From Dinoroseobacter sp013215265 (lineage in GTDB: Bacteria > Pseudomonadota > Alphaproteobacteria > Rhodobacterales > Rhodobacteraceae): a stretch of 64,000 nucleotides of DNA. The position numbers and the translations under genes are program-made. Positions 25,544 through 34,911 of this stretch are shown here, piece after piece. The stretch lies in contig OY829366.1 in assembly GCA_963691755.1 (NCBI GenBank), positions 1,426,001 through 1,490,000 of the forward strand. The letters run 5' to 3'. Under the pieces are notes generated by a model, which saw only the letters and a program-made list of their open reading frames with translations, made no database searches and had not been told where the DNA came from. Numbering within the stretch: the first letter of the stretch is position 1; the number at the start of each line of letters is the position of its first letter.

Positions 25544-26311
25544 ATGCCAATCAGAGATCAGATTGCTTTTCTGGCGTCTCCTGTCGCGATTGCACAGGAT
25601 GCGTTGCGGGCTTTGACGGCGCGGTACGGTCAGTGCGCACCACAAGAGTCGAATGTGATCGTCGCACTTGGGGGCGATGGGTTTATGCTACAGACTCTGC
25701 ATGCGACGCAGGCGCTTCCCGCACCGGTCTATGGCATGAACTGCGGCACAATTGGGTTCTTGATGAATGAATACGCCGAAACCGGGCTGACCGCCCGGCT
25801 TGATGCGGCGGAACAAGAGGTTATCAATCCGCTGCGGATGCGCGCGATCACCAAGAATGGCACGTCTTACGAAGCCTTGGCCATCAATGAGGTGTCGTTG
25901 TTGCGTGAAGGTCCTCAGGCCGCAAAATTGCGGATCTCTGTCGATGGTAAGGAACGCATGGCAGAGTTGGTTTGCGATGGCGCGCTTGTGTCCACGCCAG
26001 CAGGGTCCACCGCGTATAACTATTCCGCCCATGGGCCAATCCTGCCGATCGGATCTGATGTACTGGCGCTGACAGCGATGTCTGCGTTTCGACCTCGGCG
26101 CTGGCGCGGAGCATTGTTGCCCAAGATTGCCAAGGTGCGATTTGACGTCTTGCAGCCAAAGAAACGCCCCGTAATGGCAGAAGCGGACTCAAACTCAGTT
26201 CGAGATGTGATTTCCGTCGAGATCGAAAGCGATCCGAATATTCAGCACCGGATCCTGTTCGATCCGGGACACGGGCTGGAAGAGCGCCTGATCAGCGAGC
26301 AGTTCACCTAG
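25544..26311 (+). CDS. nadK: NAD kinase
   Basis: A 255-residue NAD(+) kinase, making NADP(+) from NAD(+) with ATP or polyphosphate. Motifs: G-G-D-G-F-M-L near residue 44, M-N-C-G-T-I-G-F-L-M-N near residue 66, the N-E-V-S-L segment, and T-P-A-G-S-T-A-Y-N-Y-S-A-H-G-P. Length is in the short alphaproteobacterial range. Start ATG 25544, with an AGGAT-type ribosome site. It ends 4 nt inside the convergent dioxygenase gene. Confidence 0.95.
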   Translation: MPIRDQIAFLASPVAIAQDALRALTARYGQCAPQESNVIVALGGDGFMLQTLHATQALPAPVYGMNCGTIGFLMNEYAETGLTARLDAAEQEVINPLRMRAITKNGTSYEALAINEVSLLREGPQAAKLRISVDGKERMAELVCDGALVSTPAGSTAYNYSAHGPILPIGSDVLALTAMSAFRPRRWRGALLPKIAKVRFDVLQPKKRPVMAEADSNSVRDVISVEIESDPNIQHRILFDPGHGLEERLISEQFT

Positions 26312-27363
26312 TCGAGCGGGGCGTGCAAGCGCGTTTCAGCCGTGATGATGCCACCTCGATTACCGATCTCGATACTTCCGTAGCGCTGGGCGAAATTTGG
26401 CGGCAAGGGGCGGTCACCCGGCAGGGAAAGCCAAAGACGCAGAAGGTGGCGACGGTCTTCTGGTTCTGGCCAGTCGATGAAGCCTGTGCGGTCATGTAAC
26501 TGATTATGGTTGTAAACGAATTGCATGTCCCCGGGGACAAGCTGCATCTCGAAATGCAAGCTGGGGTCATTTGCCAAGGCATCAAACATATCGAGCGCTT
26601 CTACATGGGCAGGGCTCAGTTGCATTGCATCCGCAAAGCGTTGGGCACTATCGATATATTGTCTCTGATAGAAAACCGTCAGGTGACCTTTGTGCCAACT
26701 GAGTGGGGGGATCGTCATGAAGGGTTTTTCGCCTTCCGGAACCTCGCCACGTCGATCGGTCGCCATGGGATCGAACAAGAGCTTCAGGAGATCTGGCCGT
26801 TCTGCACGCAAGCGATTGTAGATCGAAAGCGCCGAGACCAGCAGGGACATCCCACCTTCTTTCGCGGCTTTCAGGCATAGCAGTCCGACAACATCTGCGC
26901 TGTCTGTATGGAATATCTGGCGTGCACTGGTTTGATAGATGCGCGTTTTGGGATCATCAGGCTTGGCGCCGATGTCGCGGACATGACCCAGAATATGTCC
27001 CGCGGCGTTCTGCGAACGTGCCGGACCCAGATGTGCCCCGATGCCACAAAAGATCGTTGCTGCCGTTTTGGTATCATAGCGCTCGACTGGAAGGCCGCGG
27101 ATAACTTCCACCCCGACGCCGTTCAAAAGCTTTCCTGACAAGCGGCTAATATGCTCTGAGAACACAGATAATGGAAAATCCTCAGCCGTGATCTCGCCCA
27201 CGTCTTTGTTCAAATTTGCGAAATGGGCGGCAGCATTTTCGAGGTCTGCGATTTCGGCTTCGCTAAGTGCATAAAGCCAGTGGTCGGGCGCATTGCGCAT
27301 GACATTCCCAGTCCATGCGGCGGGTGTATCAAAACGCTCTGGCAGTGTTGATAGGTCGATCAT
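26308..27363 (-). CDS. TauD/TfdA-family Fe(II)/2-oxoglutarate dioxygenase
   Basis: A 351-residue dioxygenase. The facial triad is readable as His152-x-Asp154 (F-H-T-D-S-A-D) and distal His290 (Q-L-H-D-R), with the 2-oxoglutarate arginine ~309 in R-H-L-L-R-L-W-L. The family hydroxylates taurine, sulfonates, betaines or other small acids; the N-terminal part lacks the residues that would tie it to TauD, so the substrate is unknown. It is followed upstream on the same strand by the two-component operon, 20 bp apart, and could be part of that transcript. No sulfonate transporter is nearby. Confidence 0.85.
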   Translation of the reverse strand: MIDLSTLPERFDTPAAWTGNVMRNAPDHWLYALSEAEIADLENAAAHFANLNKDVGEITAEDFPLSVFSEHISRLSGKLLNGVGVEVIRGLPVERYDTKTAATIFCGIGAHLGPARSQNAAGHILGHVRDIGAKPDDPKTRIYQTSARQIFHTDSADVVGLLCLKAAKEGGMSLLVSALSIYNRLRAERPDLLKLLFDPMATDRRGEVPEGEKPFMTIPPLSWHKGHLTVFYQRQYIDSAQRFADAMQLSPAHVEALDMFDALANDPSLHFEMQLVPGDMQFVYNHNQLHDRTGFIDWPEPEDRRHLLRLWLSLPGDRPLPPNFAQRYGSIEIGNRGGIITAETRLHAPLD

Positions 27364-27383
27364 ATCGCGACACTGCTTTTAGC

Positions 27384-28772
27384 CTAAGGCTTTGTCCAGT
27401 TCTCTCGTTTCCGATAAATTGTGGACGGCGACAGATCCAGCACGCGTGCTGCTTTTGGGATTGAGCCACCATGCTGTGCAATCGTTTCTTCGATCACCAA
27501 TTGCTCGATCTCGGCCATGGTCAAGCCCACCAATCCATTCAAGGTCACAGTAGGTTTTGAGACTTCCATGTCATATTGAACCGGAGCAGCTGCGACGGCT
27601 TCGCCATGATGCATGATTTCGAGCGGTAACATGGCACTCGTGACCATCGGGCCATCATTCAGAACCACGATGTTGCGTAGCACATTCAGCAACTGCCGCA
27701 CATTCCCGGGCCATGGCAGTGTGCGGAAGAGCGCCTGCACATCAGGCGAAAGATCTACGAAATTGCGACCTTCCTCCTCACTAAAGCGCAAGAGTGCTTC
27801 TCGAGCGATTTGGACAACGTCCTCTCCGCGTTCTCGTAGTGGAGGCAGATCGATCGGCACAACTTGCAATCTGAAGTACAGGTCTTCGCGAAACCGTCCT
27901 TTGCGCACTTCCTCTAGCGGATTGCGATTGGTCGCACAGATGATCCGCACATTGACCTTACGCGGGCGCGGCGCCCCCACGGGCTGAATTGTCGAGGTTT
28001 GAAGGAAACGCAACAACTTGGTTTGCAAGTTGAGGTCCATTTCGCAAATCTCATCGAGAAAGAGAGTTCCGCCGTCTGCGGAGGCCGCGGCGCCGGGTTT
28101 GTCCTGAATTGCACCCGTAAATGACCCTTTTAGATGTCCAAACACTTCAGATTCTAAAAGGTCGGCTGGGATCGCGCCACAATTAAGCGGGATAAATGGT
28201 TTTGACGCGCGATTTGAGGCGTCGTGAACCGCCTGGGCACAAACTTCTTTCCCGGTTCCAGATTCCCCGGTGATAAATACGGTGGCCATGGACCTGCTGA
28301 CCGACACGATGCGCTGGTAAATGTCCTGCATCGGCTTGGAATTTCCGGTGAAGCCTTCAAGGGCCTTGCTTTCCAAGAGAACCGGTGGTGCGACCGTGCC
28401 GGGAGCATAGTCTGCCAACGCGTTTCCAACAGCAGAAAGGAACCGGGTTTCGTCAAAAGGCTTGACCAGAAATTCGTAAGCGCCGAGGCGCATAGCATCG
28501 ACCGCCTTATTGATTGACCCGTTTGCGGTGACGACCACTACGCGGGTTTCTGGCTGGTCCGATAGCATTTCCTGCATCAAATCCAGTCCGTCGCGGTCTG
28601 GCAGCATCAAATCGAGGATCACAACAGGGGGACGGAGACGTCTGAACATCCGCGCGCCTTGTGTCGCATCCGACGCGCTTTGCACCCTGTGCCCGCCGTT
28701 TCTCAGGACACTTGCGTAAACAAGCTGAAGACTCGGTGTGTCTTCGATCAGAAGAAGTTCTTGGGTGGTCAT
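27384..28772 (-). CDS. Sigma54-dependent response regulator (NtrC/LuxO type)
   Basis: A 462-residue regulator: REC domain 1-~115 with E10/D11, phosphoacceptor Asp54 (L-D-L-M-L-P-D) and K104; AAA+ domain from ~140 with Walker A G-E-S-G-T-G-K-E (169-176), sigma54 loop G-S-F-T-G-A (216-221) and Walker B G-G-T-L-F-L-D-E; Fis-type HTH at the C-terminus (P-K-A-A-R-V-L-D-L-S-P-S-T-I-Y-R-K). The loop is the GSFTGA variant of GAFTGA. Start ATG 28772 overlaps the kinase stop by 4 nt (ATGA). It is the output of the phosphorelay below. Targets unknown; the adjacent dioxygenase is a candidate. Confidence 0.93.
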   Translation of the reverse strand: MTTQELLLIEDTPSLQLVYASVLRNGGHRVQSASDATQGARMFRRLRPPVVILDLMLPDRDGLDLMQEMLSDQPETRVVVVTANGSINKAVDAMRLGAYEFLVKPFDETRFLSAVGNALADYAPGTVAPPVLLESKALEGFTGNSKPMQDIYQRIVSVSRSMATVFITGESGTGKEVCAQAVHDASNRASKPFIPLNCGAIPADLLESEVFGHLKGSFTGAIQDKPGAAASADGGTLFLDEICEMDLNLQTKLLRFLQTSTIQPVGAPRPRKVNVRIICATNRNPLEEVRKGRFREDLYFRLQVVPIDLPPLRERGEDVVQIAREALLRFSEEEGRNFVDLSPDVQALFRTLPWPGNVRQLLNVLRNIVVLNDGPMVTSAMLPLEIMHHGEAVAAAPVQYDMEVSKPTVTLNGLVGLTMAEIEQLVIEETIAQHGGSIPKAARVLDLSPSTIYRKRENWTKP

Positions 28773-30358
28773 TTCTTGACGTTTATCGCCTCTTGTTTGG
28801 CGGCAAGCTTCAGAATGACCGCTTGCACCATGGAGGTCGTTTCTCGGCAAAGGGACTGGACCAGTGCGGCATCATCCTGATGGGCCGCGGCGTTCAGCGA
28901 GGTGGCGAGGTGGTGAAGGGGAATTGCACCGATCGCACCTGACAGAGATATTAATACGTGCGTTTCCGCTCTTATCGCGTTGCTATCCTTGATAGGGCCT
29001 GCGCTTTCCAACCCGTCTTTGACGTTGGTCAGGTCGGACTTCAATCGGTTCAGAAGTTCATTTGACGTGTCGGGGCCAGCAATTCCGAGGAGTTCGTTTA
29101 TGCGGGTGTAGTCGAGGAGTGGTGTGTCCAGACTGGGAGGCGGAACATCTTTTGAATGCGGACCGATAGAGGTGGGTCTATCGAGATGTTCGCGGATCGC
29201 GCGTCCAAAGGTTTCGATACTCATGATGGGTTTGGCTATGATGCCATCCGCCCCGGCCGCATAGATCGCGTCGCGATTGGATTTCAACACGTAGGCCGTC
29301 AGTGCAACCAAAGGCATTTTTGCTTCGCGGCCAGGGCCTGAACGGACTGCTCGGATCGTGTCGATCCCATTCAGTCGAGGCATTTCGATATCTATCAAGG
29401 CAAGATCGAAAGCTTCCCGTTCCAGCCAGTTCAGCGCCTCAACACCATCTGGCGCAACCTCGAATTCTGCACCGAGCGTATCGAGCATTTGGGATGTCAG
29501 AAGTTGGTTGGTCTCATTGTCTTCAGCAACAAGGATCTTTGCACCCTGTAAGTCGGGGAGGCCTTCATCCGTATCGCCAGCCATCTGTGGTGGTTTCCAG
29601 GCATCGCGAGGTAGGATTAGGCTGACGACAGCGCCGCCGGGCTTGGCATTTGACACACATAGACGCCCCCCGATCTTATCAGCCAGGTCCTTGGCAATGT
29701 GCAAACCTAGTCCAGTTCCTGGTTTGCTGGCGCCTTCGGGTCGTCCTGCAAATTCGAAGAGTTTTGCAAAGGCGTCATCAGAAAACCCAGGACCATCATC
29801 GCTGATCCGTACGAGAAGTTCGTCATCTTCGAGAAGGCTGACTTCCAACTGCACACCGATCTGTCCGGCGTATTTGATCGCATTTCCCAACAGATTGCTG
29901 AGAATTCGGTCAAGTGCCATTCGGTCGACGTGGATCACACGCGGTAAGTCTCGTGCGAGCTTGATATCGAGACTGAGCTTGTTTGCAGTCGCCCGACCGG
30001 ACCATCGCATCTCAAGATCATGCATGAAACGTTCGAGGTTCAGATTGGGAAACCCCGAGCCTTCAACAATCCTCTGGGCATCATACAAGTCGCTCAGGAT
30101 TTCTTCCAAAAGCCTTGCCAGAACTTCACCAGAGCTTCTGACCCGATCAATCTGCGTGCGCAACTCTGGTGTCAGCCCGGCAGGATCGATTAAGCGCAAT
30201 CCGCCAAGTACGTCGGACATCGCCGCGCGCAGATCGTGATTGAGCATAGAGACACGGGCATCGTTTGCGCTTGGAGTACGGTCCCCCAAGTCGCTTTCAG
30301 CCCGATCAAGCGCCTGACCCCCGTGGGCATCGTCCAAGGCGCTATTCTTTGGCGTCAC
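28769..30358 (-). CDS. Hybrid histidine kinase with receiver and HPt domains
   Basis: A 529-residue soluble kinase: HisKA with His41 (M-L-N-H-D-L-R-A-A-M), HATPase_c with N-box (N-L-L-G-N-A-I-K-Y), D-D-G-P-G-F-S and G-T-G-L-G-L-H, receiver at ~272-390 with Asp323 (L-I-D-I-E-M-P) and K376, and an HPt domain at ~415-525 with His467 (R-A-E-T-H-V-L-I). No sensory PAS or membrane segment is seen in the first 35 residues, so the input must come from a partner or from the N-terminus. Phosphate can pass H41, D323, H467, then D54 of the sigma54 regulator: a full four-step relay in two overlapping genes. Confidence 0.92.
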   Translation of the reverse strand: MTPKNSALDDAHGGQALDRAESDLGDRTPSANDARVSMLNHDLRAAMSDVLGGLRLIDPAGLTPELRTQIDRVRSSGEVLARLLEEILSDLYDAQRIVEGSGFPNLNLERFMHDLEMRWSGRATANKLSLDIKLARDLPRVIHVDRMALDRILSNLLGNAIKYAGQIGVQLEVSLLEDDELLVRISDDGPGFSDDAFAKLFEFAGRPEGASKPGTGLGLHIAKDLADKIGGRLCVSNAKPGGAVVSLILPRDAWKPPQMAGDTDEGLPDLQGAKILVAEDNETNQLLTSQMLDTLGAEFEVAPDGVEALNWLEREAFDLALIDIEMPRLNGIDTIRAVRSGPGREAKMPLVALTAYVLKSNRDAIYAAGADGIIAKPIMSIETFGRAIREHLDRPTSIGPHSKDVPPPSLDTPLLDYTRINELLGIAGPDTSNELLNRLKSDLTNVKDGLESAGPIKDSNAIRAETHVLISLSGAIGAIPLHHLATSLNAAAHQDDAALVQSLCRETTSMVQAVILKLAAKQEAINVKK

Positions 30359-30444
30359 ATTAACGGGTCAATCTCGCGTTATGGTTGAGCTTTGCACGTC
30401 TAGCTTAACGACCATTCCGTTAAAACCTATCCAAAAGGTCAAGT

Positions 30445-32340
30445 CTAAGCATGTTTTGGATATCCCAATGTTGCCAATGAAACGCGTATTTCATCCAGGA
30501 TGATCGGGTCATCGATGGTCGCAGGCATTTTGTAGTCCTGTCCGTCTGCGATTTTGGCCATGATCCCTCGCAGGATTTTGCCGGATCGGGTTTTGGGCAG
30601 GCGCTCAACCACGACCGCCTGTTTGAAGGCGGCAACTGGGCCGATCTTTTCGCGAACCAGTTTTACACAGTCCGACACAACCGTTGCCGGATCGCTGGTG
30701 GTTCCCTTGTTGAGACATAGAAAACCCATTGGGAGCTGACCTTTCAAGGTGTCGGCAGCCCCGATAACGGCACATTCGGCCACGTCCGGATGGCTTGCAA
30801 GAACCTCTTCCATGGCACCCGTCGACAAACGGTGCCCCGCAACATTAATCACATCATCGGTTCGCGCCATGATGTAGAGATAGCCGTCTTCGTCTTTGTA
30901 GCCTGCGTCGCCTGTCTCGTAGTAACCGGGAAAGGTGTTGAGATAGGATTTCCGGAAGCGGTCCTCGGCATTCCAAAGTGTTGGTAAGGTCGCTGGCGGA
31001 AGGGGCAGTTTCACAGCTATGGCCCCCAGCTCGCCCGCGGGCATTTCGTGGCCGCCTTCATCTAGAATCTGAACATCGTAGCCGGGCATCGAGACGGACG
31101 GTGATCCGATCTTTACGGGCAATTTTTCAATCCCGAGCGGGTTTGCAGCGATCGCCCAGGAGGTCTCGGTTTGCCACCAGTGGTCAATCACGGGCACGCC
31201 CAGTTTGGCCTGTGCCCATTCGATTGTGTCAGGGTCTGCGCGTTCACCTGCTAAAAACAGGGACTCCAGCGATGAGATGTCGTAGTCGGCGATCAAGGCA
31301 CCTTCTGGATCGTCTCGCTTGATTGCACGAAATGCTGTGGGCGCCGTGAACAGGCATTTGACATTGTGATCCTGAATGACACGCCAGAACGTGCCGGCGT
31401 CGGGTGTACCAACAGGTTTGCCCTCAAAGACGATGGTGGTGTTTCCGTGGATCAGAGGCGCGTAACAAATATAGCTGTGGCCCACGACCCAGCCGACATC
31501 TGATGCCGCCCAAAATACGTCGCCCGGATCAGAATCGTAGATAGATTTCATCGACCAATTCAACGCTACGAGATGCCCACCAGTATGGCGCACAACGCCC
31601 TTAGGGGCGCCCGTGGTACCCGAGGTGTAGAGAATGTAGGCTGGGTGATTGCCTTCGACTGGAACGCAATCGGCAGGCTGGACACCTGCCTGAAATTCAA
31701 ACCAGTCAAAGTCGCGCCCGTTTTCGAGTGCTGCAACTTCCTGTTCCCGCTGAAGCATAACGCAGAAATCGGGCTTGTGGTCGGCAAGATCGATGGCGCC
31801 ATCGAGCAGGGGTTTGTATTGCACGACGCGGCCCGGCTCGATGCCACATGAGGCGGCAATGATGCATTTGGGTGTTGCGTCATCGATGCGAACCGCGAGC
31901 TCATTTGCCGCGAAACCACCAAATACCACCGAATGGATCGCGCCAAGACGGGCGCAGGCGAGCATCGCCTCGAGCGCTTCGGGCACCATCGGCATGTAAA
32001 TAATGACACGATCGCCTTTTTCGATGCCTTTGGCGCGCAGCGCGCCCGCCAGACTAGCAACCCGGTCCTTGAGTTCGCCATAGGTGATCTTGTGCACCGA
32101 GTTCGTGACCGGACTGTCGTGAATAATCGCTATGCGGTCCCCGTTACCGGCCTCGACATGTCGATCAACGGCATTCCAGCAGCCGTTTACCTGACCGTCG
32201 GAGAACCATTCGTAGAGCGGAGCGTTTTCATCAAAAAGTGCTTTTGAGGGGGACTTAATCCAGTCAATTGCCTGCGCTTGTTCCATCCAGAATGCATCCG
32301 GGTCGGACTCCCACGCCTTGTAAATCTCATCATAGCTCAT
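30445..32340 (-). CDS. prpE: Propionyl-CoA synthetase
   Basis: A 631-residue AMP-forming acyl-CoA synthetase of the acetyl/propionyl-CoA group. Motifs: Y-T-S-G-T-T-G-A-P-K-G (P-loop), W-W-Q-T-E-T, Y-E-T-G-D-A, and the C-terminal K-T-R-S-G-K-I-L-R with the adenylation lysine. The sequence pattern D-E-I-Y-K-A-W-E-S-D-P at the start is that of PrpE rather than Acs. It activates propionate (and acetate) to the CoA ester. ATG 32340 with a GGAG ribosome site; longer readings upstream are not needed. Downstream of maeB on the same strand, 162 bp apart. Confidence 0.92.
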   Translation of the reverse strand: MSYDEIYKAWESDPDAFWMEQAQAIDWIKSPSKALFDENAPLYEWFSDGQVNGCWNAVDRHVEAGNGDRIAIIHDSPVTNSVHKITYGELKDRVASLAGALRAKGIEKGDRVIIYMPMVPEALEAMLACARLGAIHSVVFGGFAANELAVRIDDATPKCIIAASCGIEPGRVVQYKPLLDGAIDLADHKPDFCVMLQREQEVAALENGRDFDWFEFQAGVQPADCVPVEGNHPAYILYTSGTTGAPKGVVRHTGGHLVALNWSMKSIYDSDPGDVFWAASDVGWVVGHSYICYAPLIHGNTTIVFEGKPVGTPDAGTFWRVIQDHNVKCLFTAPTAFRAIKRDDPEGALIADYDISSLESLFLAGERADPDTIEWAQAKLGVPVIDHWWQTETSWAIAANPLGIEKLPVKIGSPSVSMPGYDVQILDEGGHEMPAGELGAIAVKLPLPPATLPTLWNAEDRFRKSYLNTFPGYYETGDAGYKDEDGYLYIMARTDDVINVAGHRLSTGAMEEVLASHPDVAECAVIGAADTLKGQLPMGFLCLNKGTTSDPATVVSDCVKLVREKIGPVAAFKQAVVVERLPKTRSGKILRGIMAKIADGQDYKMPATIDDPIILDEIRVSLATLGYPKHA

Positions 32341-32502
32341 GGTCGATCTCCTCGGTACTCCGCGCAAGTTCCTACCGTTTGCGGGGGGACGGGGGCAATA
32401 TGCTATCAGCGTCGCAGTTTTGCGCTAACAGATCTTATGCATACAGCAAAAGGAGAGGTATGAGCCGCCAAGGCGAGCGATGTATTTTTAATGTGCCCGG
32501 GA

Positions 32503-34782
32503 TTAACCGTAATGCGACACCGGAGTTCCGGCCAGCGCGCTTATGTTGAGCAACCCACGCGCAGTTATCGACGGGGTGACGATATGAGCCTTATTGCCCA
32601 TACCCATCAAGATCGGGCCAACCTCTAGGCCATTGCCACGCATCTTCAGCATGTTACGGGCAGCTCCCGCAGCATCCGTATTTGCGAAGATCAGAACATT
32701 AGCAGGTCCCTGCAGGCGTGAGCATGGTAGAAAACGTTCGCGCAATTTTGCATCAAGCGCGCTGTCCACATGCATTTCGCCCTCATAGGCGAAATCCACG
32801 CCAGCCTGATCGAGCAACTCCAGCGCCCCTCGGGCGACGCGGCCTGAAGGACTGTCCAGATTTCCAAACTGCGATCCGGAACAGAGTGCCACCTTTGGTT
32901 CCAGTCCGAAACGACGCACATGGCGTGCGGCGCCAATCACCGTTTCCATCACCTGCTCGGGGGTAGGTTGGGCGTGAATATGTGTGTCAGCGATAAAGAG
33001 CGGCCCCTCTTCATGCACCATCAAGGACAAAGCGCCGACCGGGTGAAGCTCATTGGATCCCAGCACCTGTTGTACGTAGTTGAGGTGCCACAGATACTGT
33101 CCAAAGGTTCCACAGACCATGCTGTCTGCCTCGCCGCGATGAACCATAACGGCGGCAATGGCTGTGGTATTGGTGCGCATGATCGCGCGGGCAAGGTCAG
33201 GCGCTACACCCCGGCGCGCCATAATCGAATGGTAGGTTTCCCAGTAGGTGCGGTAGCGCGGGTCATTCTCTGGGTTGACCAGTTCAAAATCGCGACCCGG
33301 ACGCACAGGAAGGCCTGCGCGTTCTGCACGGGCTTCGATAACCTCGGGACGGCCTATGAGAATGGGCACGTCCGTGGTTTCTTCCAAAAGCGTGGTCGCT
33401 GCACGCAGCACGCGTTCGTCTTCGCCTTCGGCAAACACAATCCGACGTTCGACAGTTGCGGCGGCTTCAAAAACAGGTCGCATGATCAGGGCTGAACGGA
33501 AGACCGACCCGTCAAGCTTGGCCTTGTAGGTGTCGAGGTCTTGCAGTGGTCGTGTCGCAACGCCTGTTTCCATGGCAGCTTTTGCAACCGCACTGGCTAC
33601 GACACCCATCAGGCGCGGGTCGAAGGGTTTGGGGATCAGATACTCCGCACCAAAAGTCATCTGTTCGCCCTGATACGCAGCGGCGGCTTCAGCAGAAGAG
33701 GTCGCGCGGGCCAGTTCGGCAATGCCGTCGATGCAGGCCAGCTTCATGTCGTCATTGATCTCGGTCGCGCCGACATCAAGTGCGCCACGGAAGATGAATG
33801 GGAAGCAAAGGACGTTGTTGACCTGGTTGGGGTAGTCGGTGCGACCCGTTGCGACGATGGCATTCGGGGCCACTTCCTTGACCAGTTCGGGTAAGATTTC
33901 GGGGGTGGGGTTGGCCAACGCAAAGATGATCGGAGAATTCGACATCTTGCGAACCATGTCTTGGGTCAGCACGCCCGGGCCAGAGAGACCCAGAAAAAGA
34001 TCAGCATCGTCGATCACATCATCAAGCGTGCGCAGGTCGCTTTTCTGCGCATAGGCCGCTTTCTGCGGGTTCATGTCTTCGGTTCTGCCCTTGTAGACAA
34101 GCCCGTGGATATCGCAGAGCCAAACATTCTCGCGCTTCACGCCCAGTTTGAGCAACATGTTCAGACAGGCAATCCCGGCGGCGCCACCGCCCGTAGAGAC
34201 CACCTTGATCTCTTCGAAGGTCTTGCCGGCAACACGCAGGGCGTTCGTGGCTGCTGCGCCAACCACGATAGCGGTGCCATGTTGGTCGTCATGGAAGACG
34301 GGAATGCCCATACGCTCGCGGCAGATCTTTTCAACGATGAAGCAGTCGGGGGCCTTGATGTCTTCGAGATTAATCGCGCCGAACGTAGGTTCGAGCGCAC
34401 AAACGATCTCGGCGAGCTTTTCGGGGTCTTTCTCATTCAGCTCGATGTCAAAGCAATCGATATTGGCGAATTTCTTGAAAAGGACGGCCTTGCCTTCCAT
34501 GACGGGTTTAGAGGCAAGCCCGCCGATATTTCCAAGACCCAGAACGGCGGTGCCGTTTGAAACCACGGCAACAAGATTGCCACGCCCGGTATAGCGCGCG
34601 GCTGTTGAGGGATCGGACTTAATCTCAAGACAGGCTTCTGCAACGCCCGGAGAGTACGCGCGAGCCAGGTCCACTTGGTTGGCGAGAGGCTTTGTTGCAC
34701 GAACTTCCAGCTTCCCTGGACGCGGATGCTCGTGATAATCGAGTGCGGCCTGACGCGCGTTGACGCTTTTCGTTTCGGACAT
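32503..34782 (-). CDS. maeB: NADP-dependent malic enzyme with phosphotransacetylase-like domain
   Basis: A 759-residue two-domain protein. Residues 1-~430 are the malic enzyme: Y-S-P-G-V-A-E-A, G-L-G-N-I-G, D-D-Q-H-G-T-A and the nucleotide site G-G-G-A-A-G-I-A; residues ~440-759 are a phosphotransacetylase-type domain (G-E-D-E-R-V-L-R-A, C-S-R-L-Q-G-P-A-N-V-L). It decarboxylates malate to pyruvate and makes NADPH; the PTA domain in this class is regulatory (acetyl-CoA) rather than catalytic. ATG 34782. A strong palindrome lies 21 bp upstream. It faces the cupin gene divergently. Confidence 0.95.
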   Translation of the reverse strand: MSETKSVNARQAALDYHEHPRPGKLEVRATKPLANQVDLARAYSPGVAEACLEIKSDPSTAARYTGRGNLVAVVSNGTAVLGLGNIGGLASKPVMEGKAVLFKKFANIDCFDIELNEKDPEKLAEIVCALEPTFGAINLEDIKAPDCFIVEKICRERMGIPVFHDDQHGTAIVVGAAATNALRVAGKTFEEIKVVSTGGGAAGIACLNMLLKLGVKRENVWLCDIHGLVYKGRTEDMNPQKAAYAQKSDLRTLDDVIDDADLFLGLSGPGVLTQDMVRKMSNSPIIFALANPTPEILPELVKEVAPNAIVATGRTDYPNQVNNVLCFPFIFRGALDVGATEINDDMKLACIDGIAELARATSSAEAAAAYQGEQMTFGAEYLIPKPFDPRLMGVVASAVAKAAMETGVATRPLQDLDTYKAKLDGSVFRSALIMRPVFEAAATVERRIVFAEGEDERVLRAATTLLEETTDVPILIGRPEVIEARAERAGLPVRPGRDFELVNPENDPRYRTYWETYHSIMARRGVAPDLARAIMRTNTTAIAAVMVHRGEADSMVCGTFGQYLWHLNYVQQVLGSNELHPVGALSLMVHEEGPLFIADTHIHAQPTPEQVMETVIGAARHVRRFGLEPKVALCSGSQFGNLDSPSGRVARGALELLDQAGVDFAYEGEMHVDSALDAKLRERFLPCSRLQGPANVLIFANTDAAGAARNMLKMRGNGLEVGPILMGMGNKAHIVTPSITARGLLNISALAGTPVSHYG

Positions 34783-34802
34783 TTTAGGACCCTTACAGAG
34801 AA

Positions 34803-34822
34803 TTAGTTTAGCCTTAAACTAA
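34803..34822. promoter_or_regulatory. Operator-like palindrome upstream of maeB
   Basis: TTAGTTTA-GCCT-TAAACTAA is a perfect 8-bp inverted repeat with a 4-bp centre, 20-40 bp before the maeB ATG. AT-rich arms of this size are typical of dimeric repressor sites; the cognate factor is not evident. It also lies 90 bp before the divergent cupin gene and could control both. Confidence 0.5.
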
Positions 34823-34911
34823 CCATTTCTTGGGTGAAAGGGGTGCCAGCTTGCGGGAGATGCTTGCAAATTGTCGCAAGGGCTTTCAGTCTTGCCCGTG
34901 GAGGTCCCTGA

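Noticed and set aside
32460..32549. 29-codon frame with an AGGAG/GAGGT ribosome site next to ATG
   Set aside because: It runs antisense into the 3' end of maeB, and the peptide is not recognisable; the good ribosome site may be chance.
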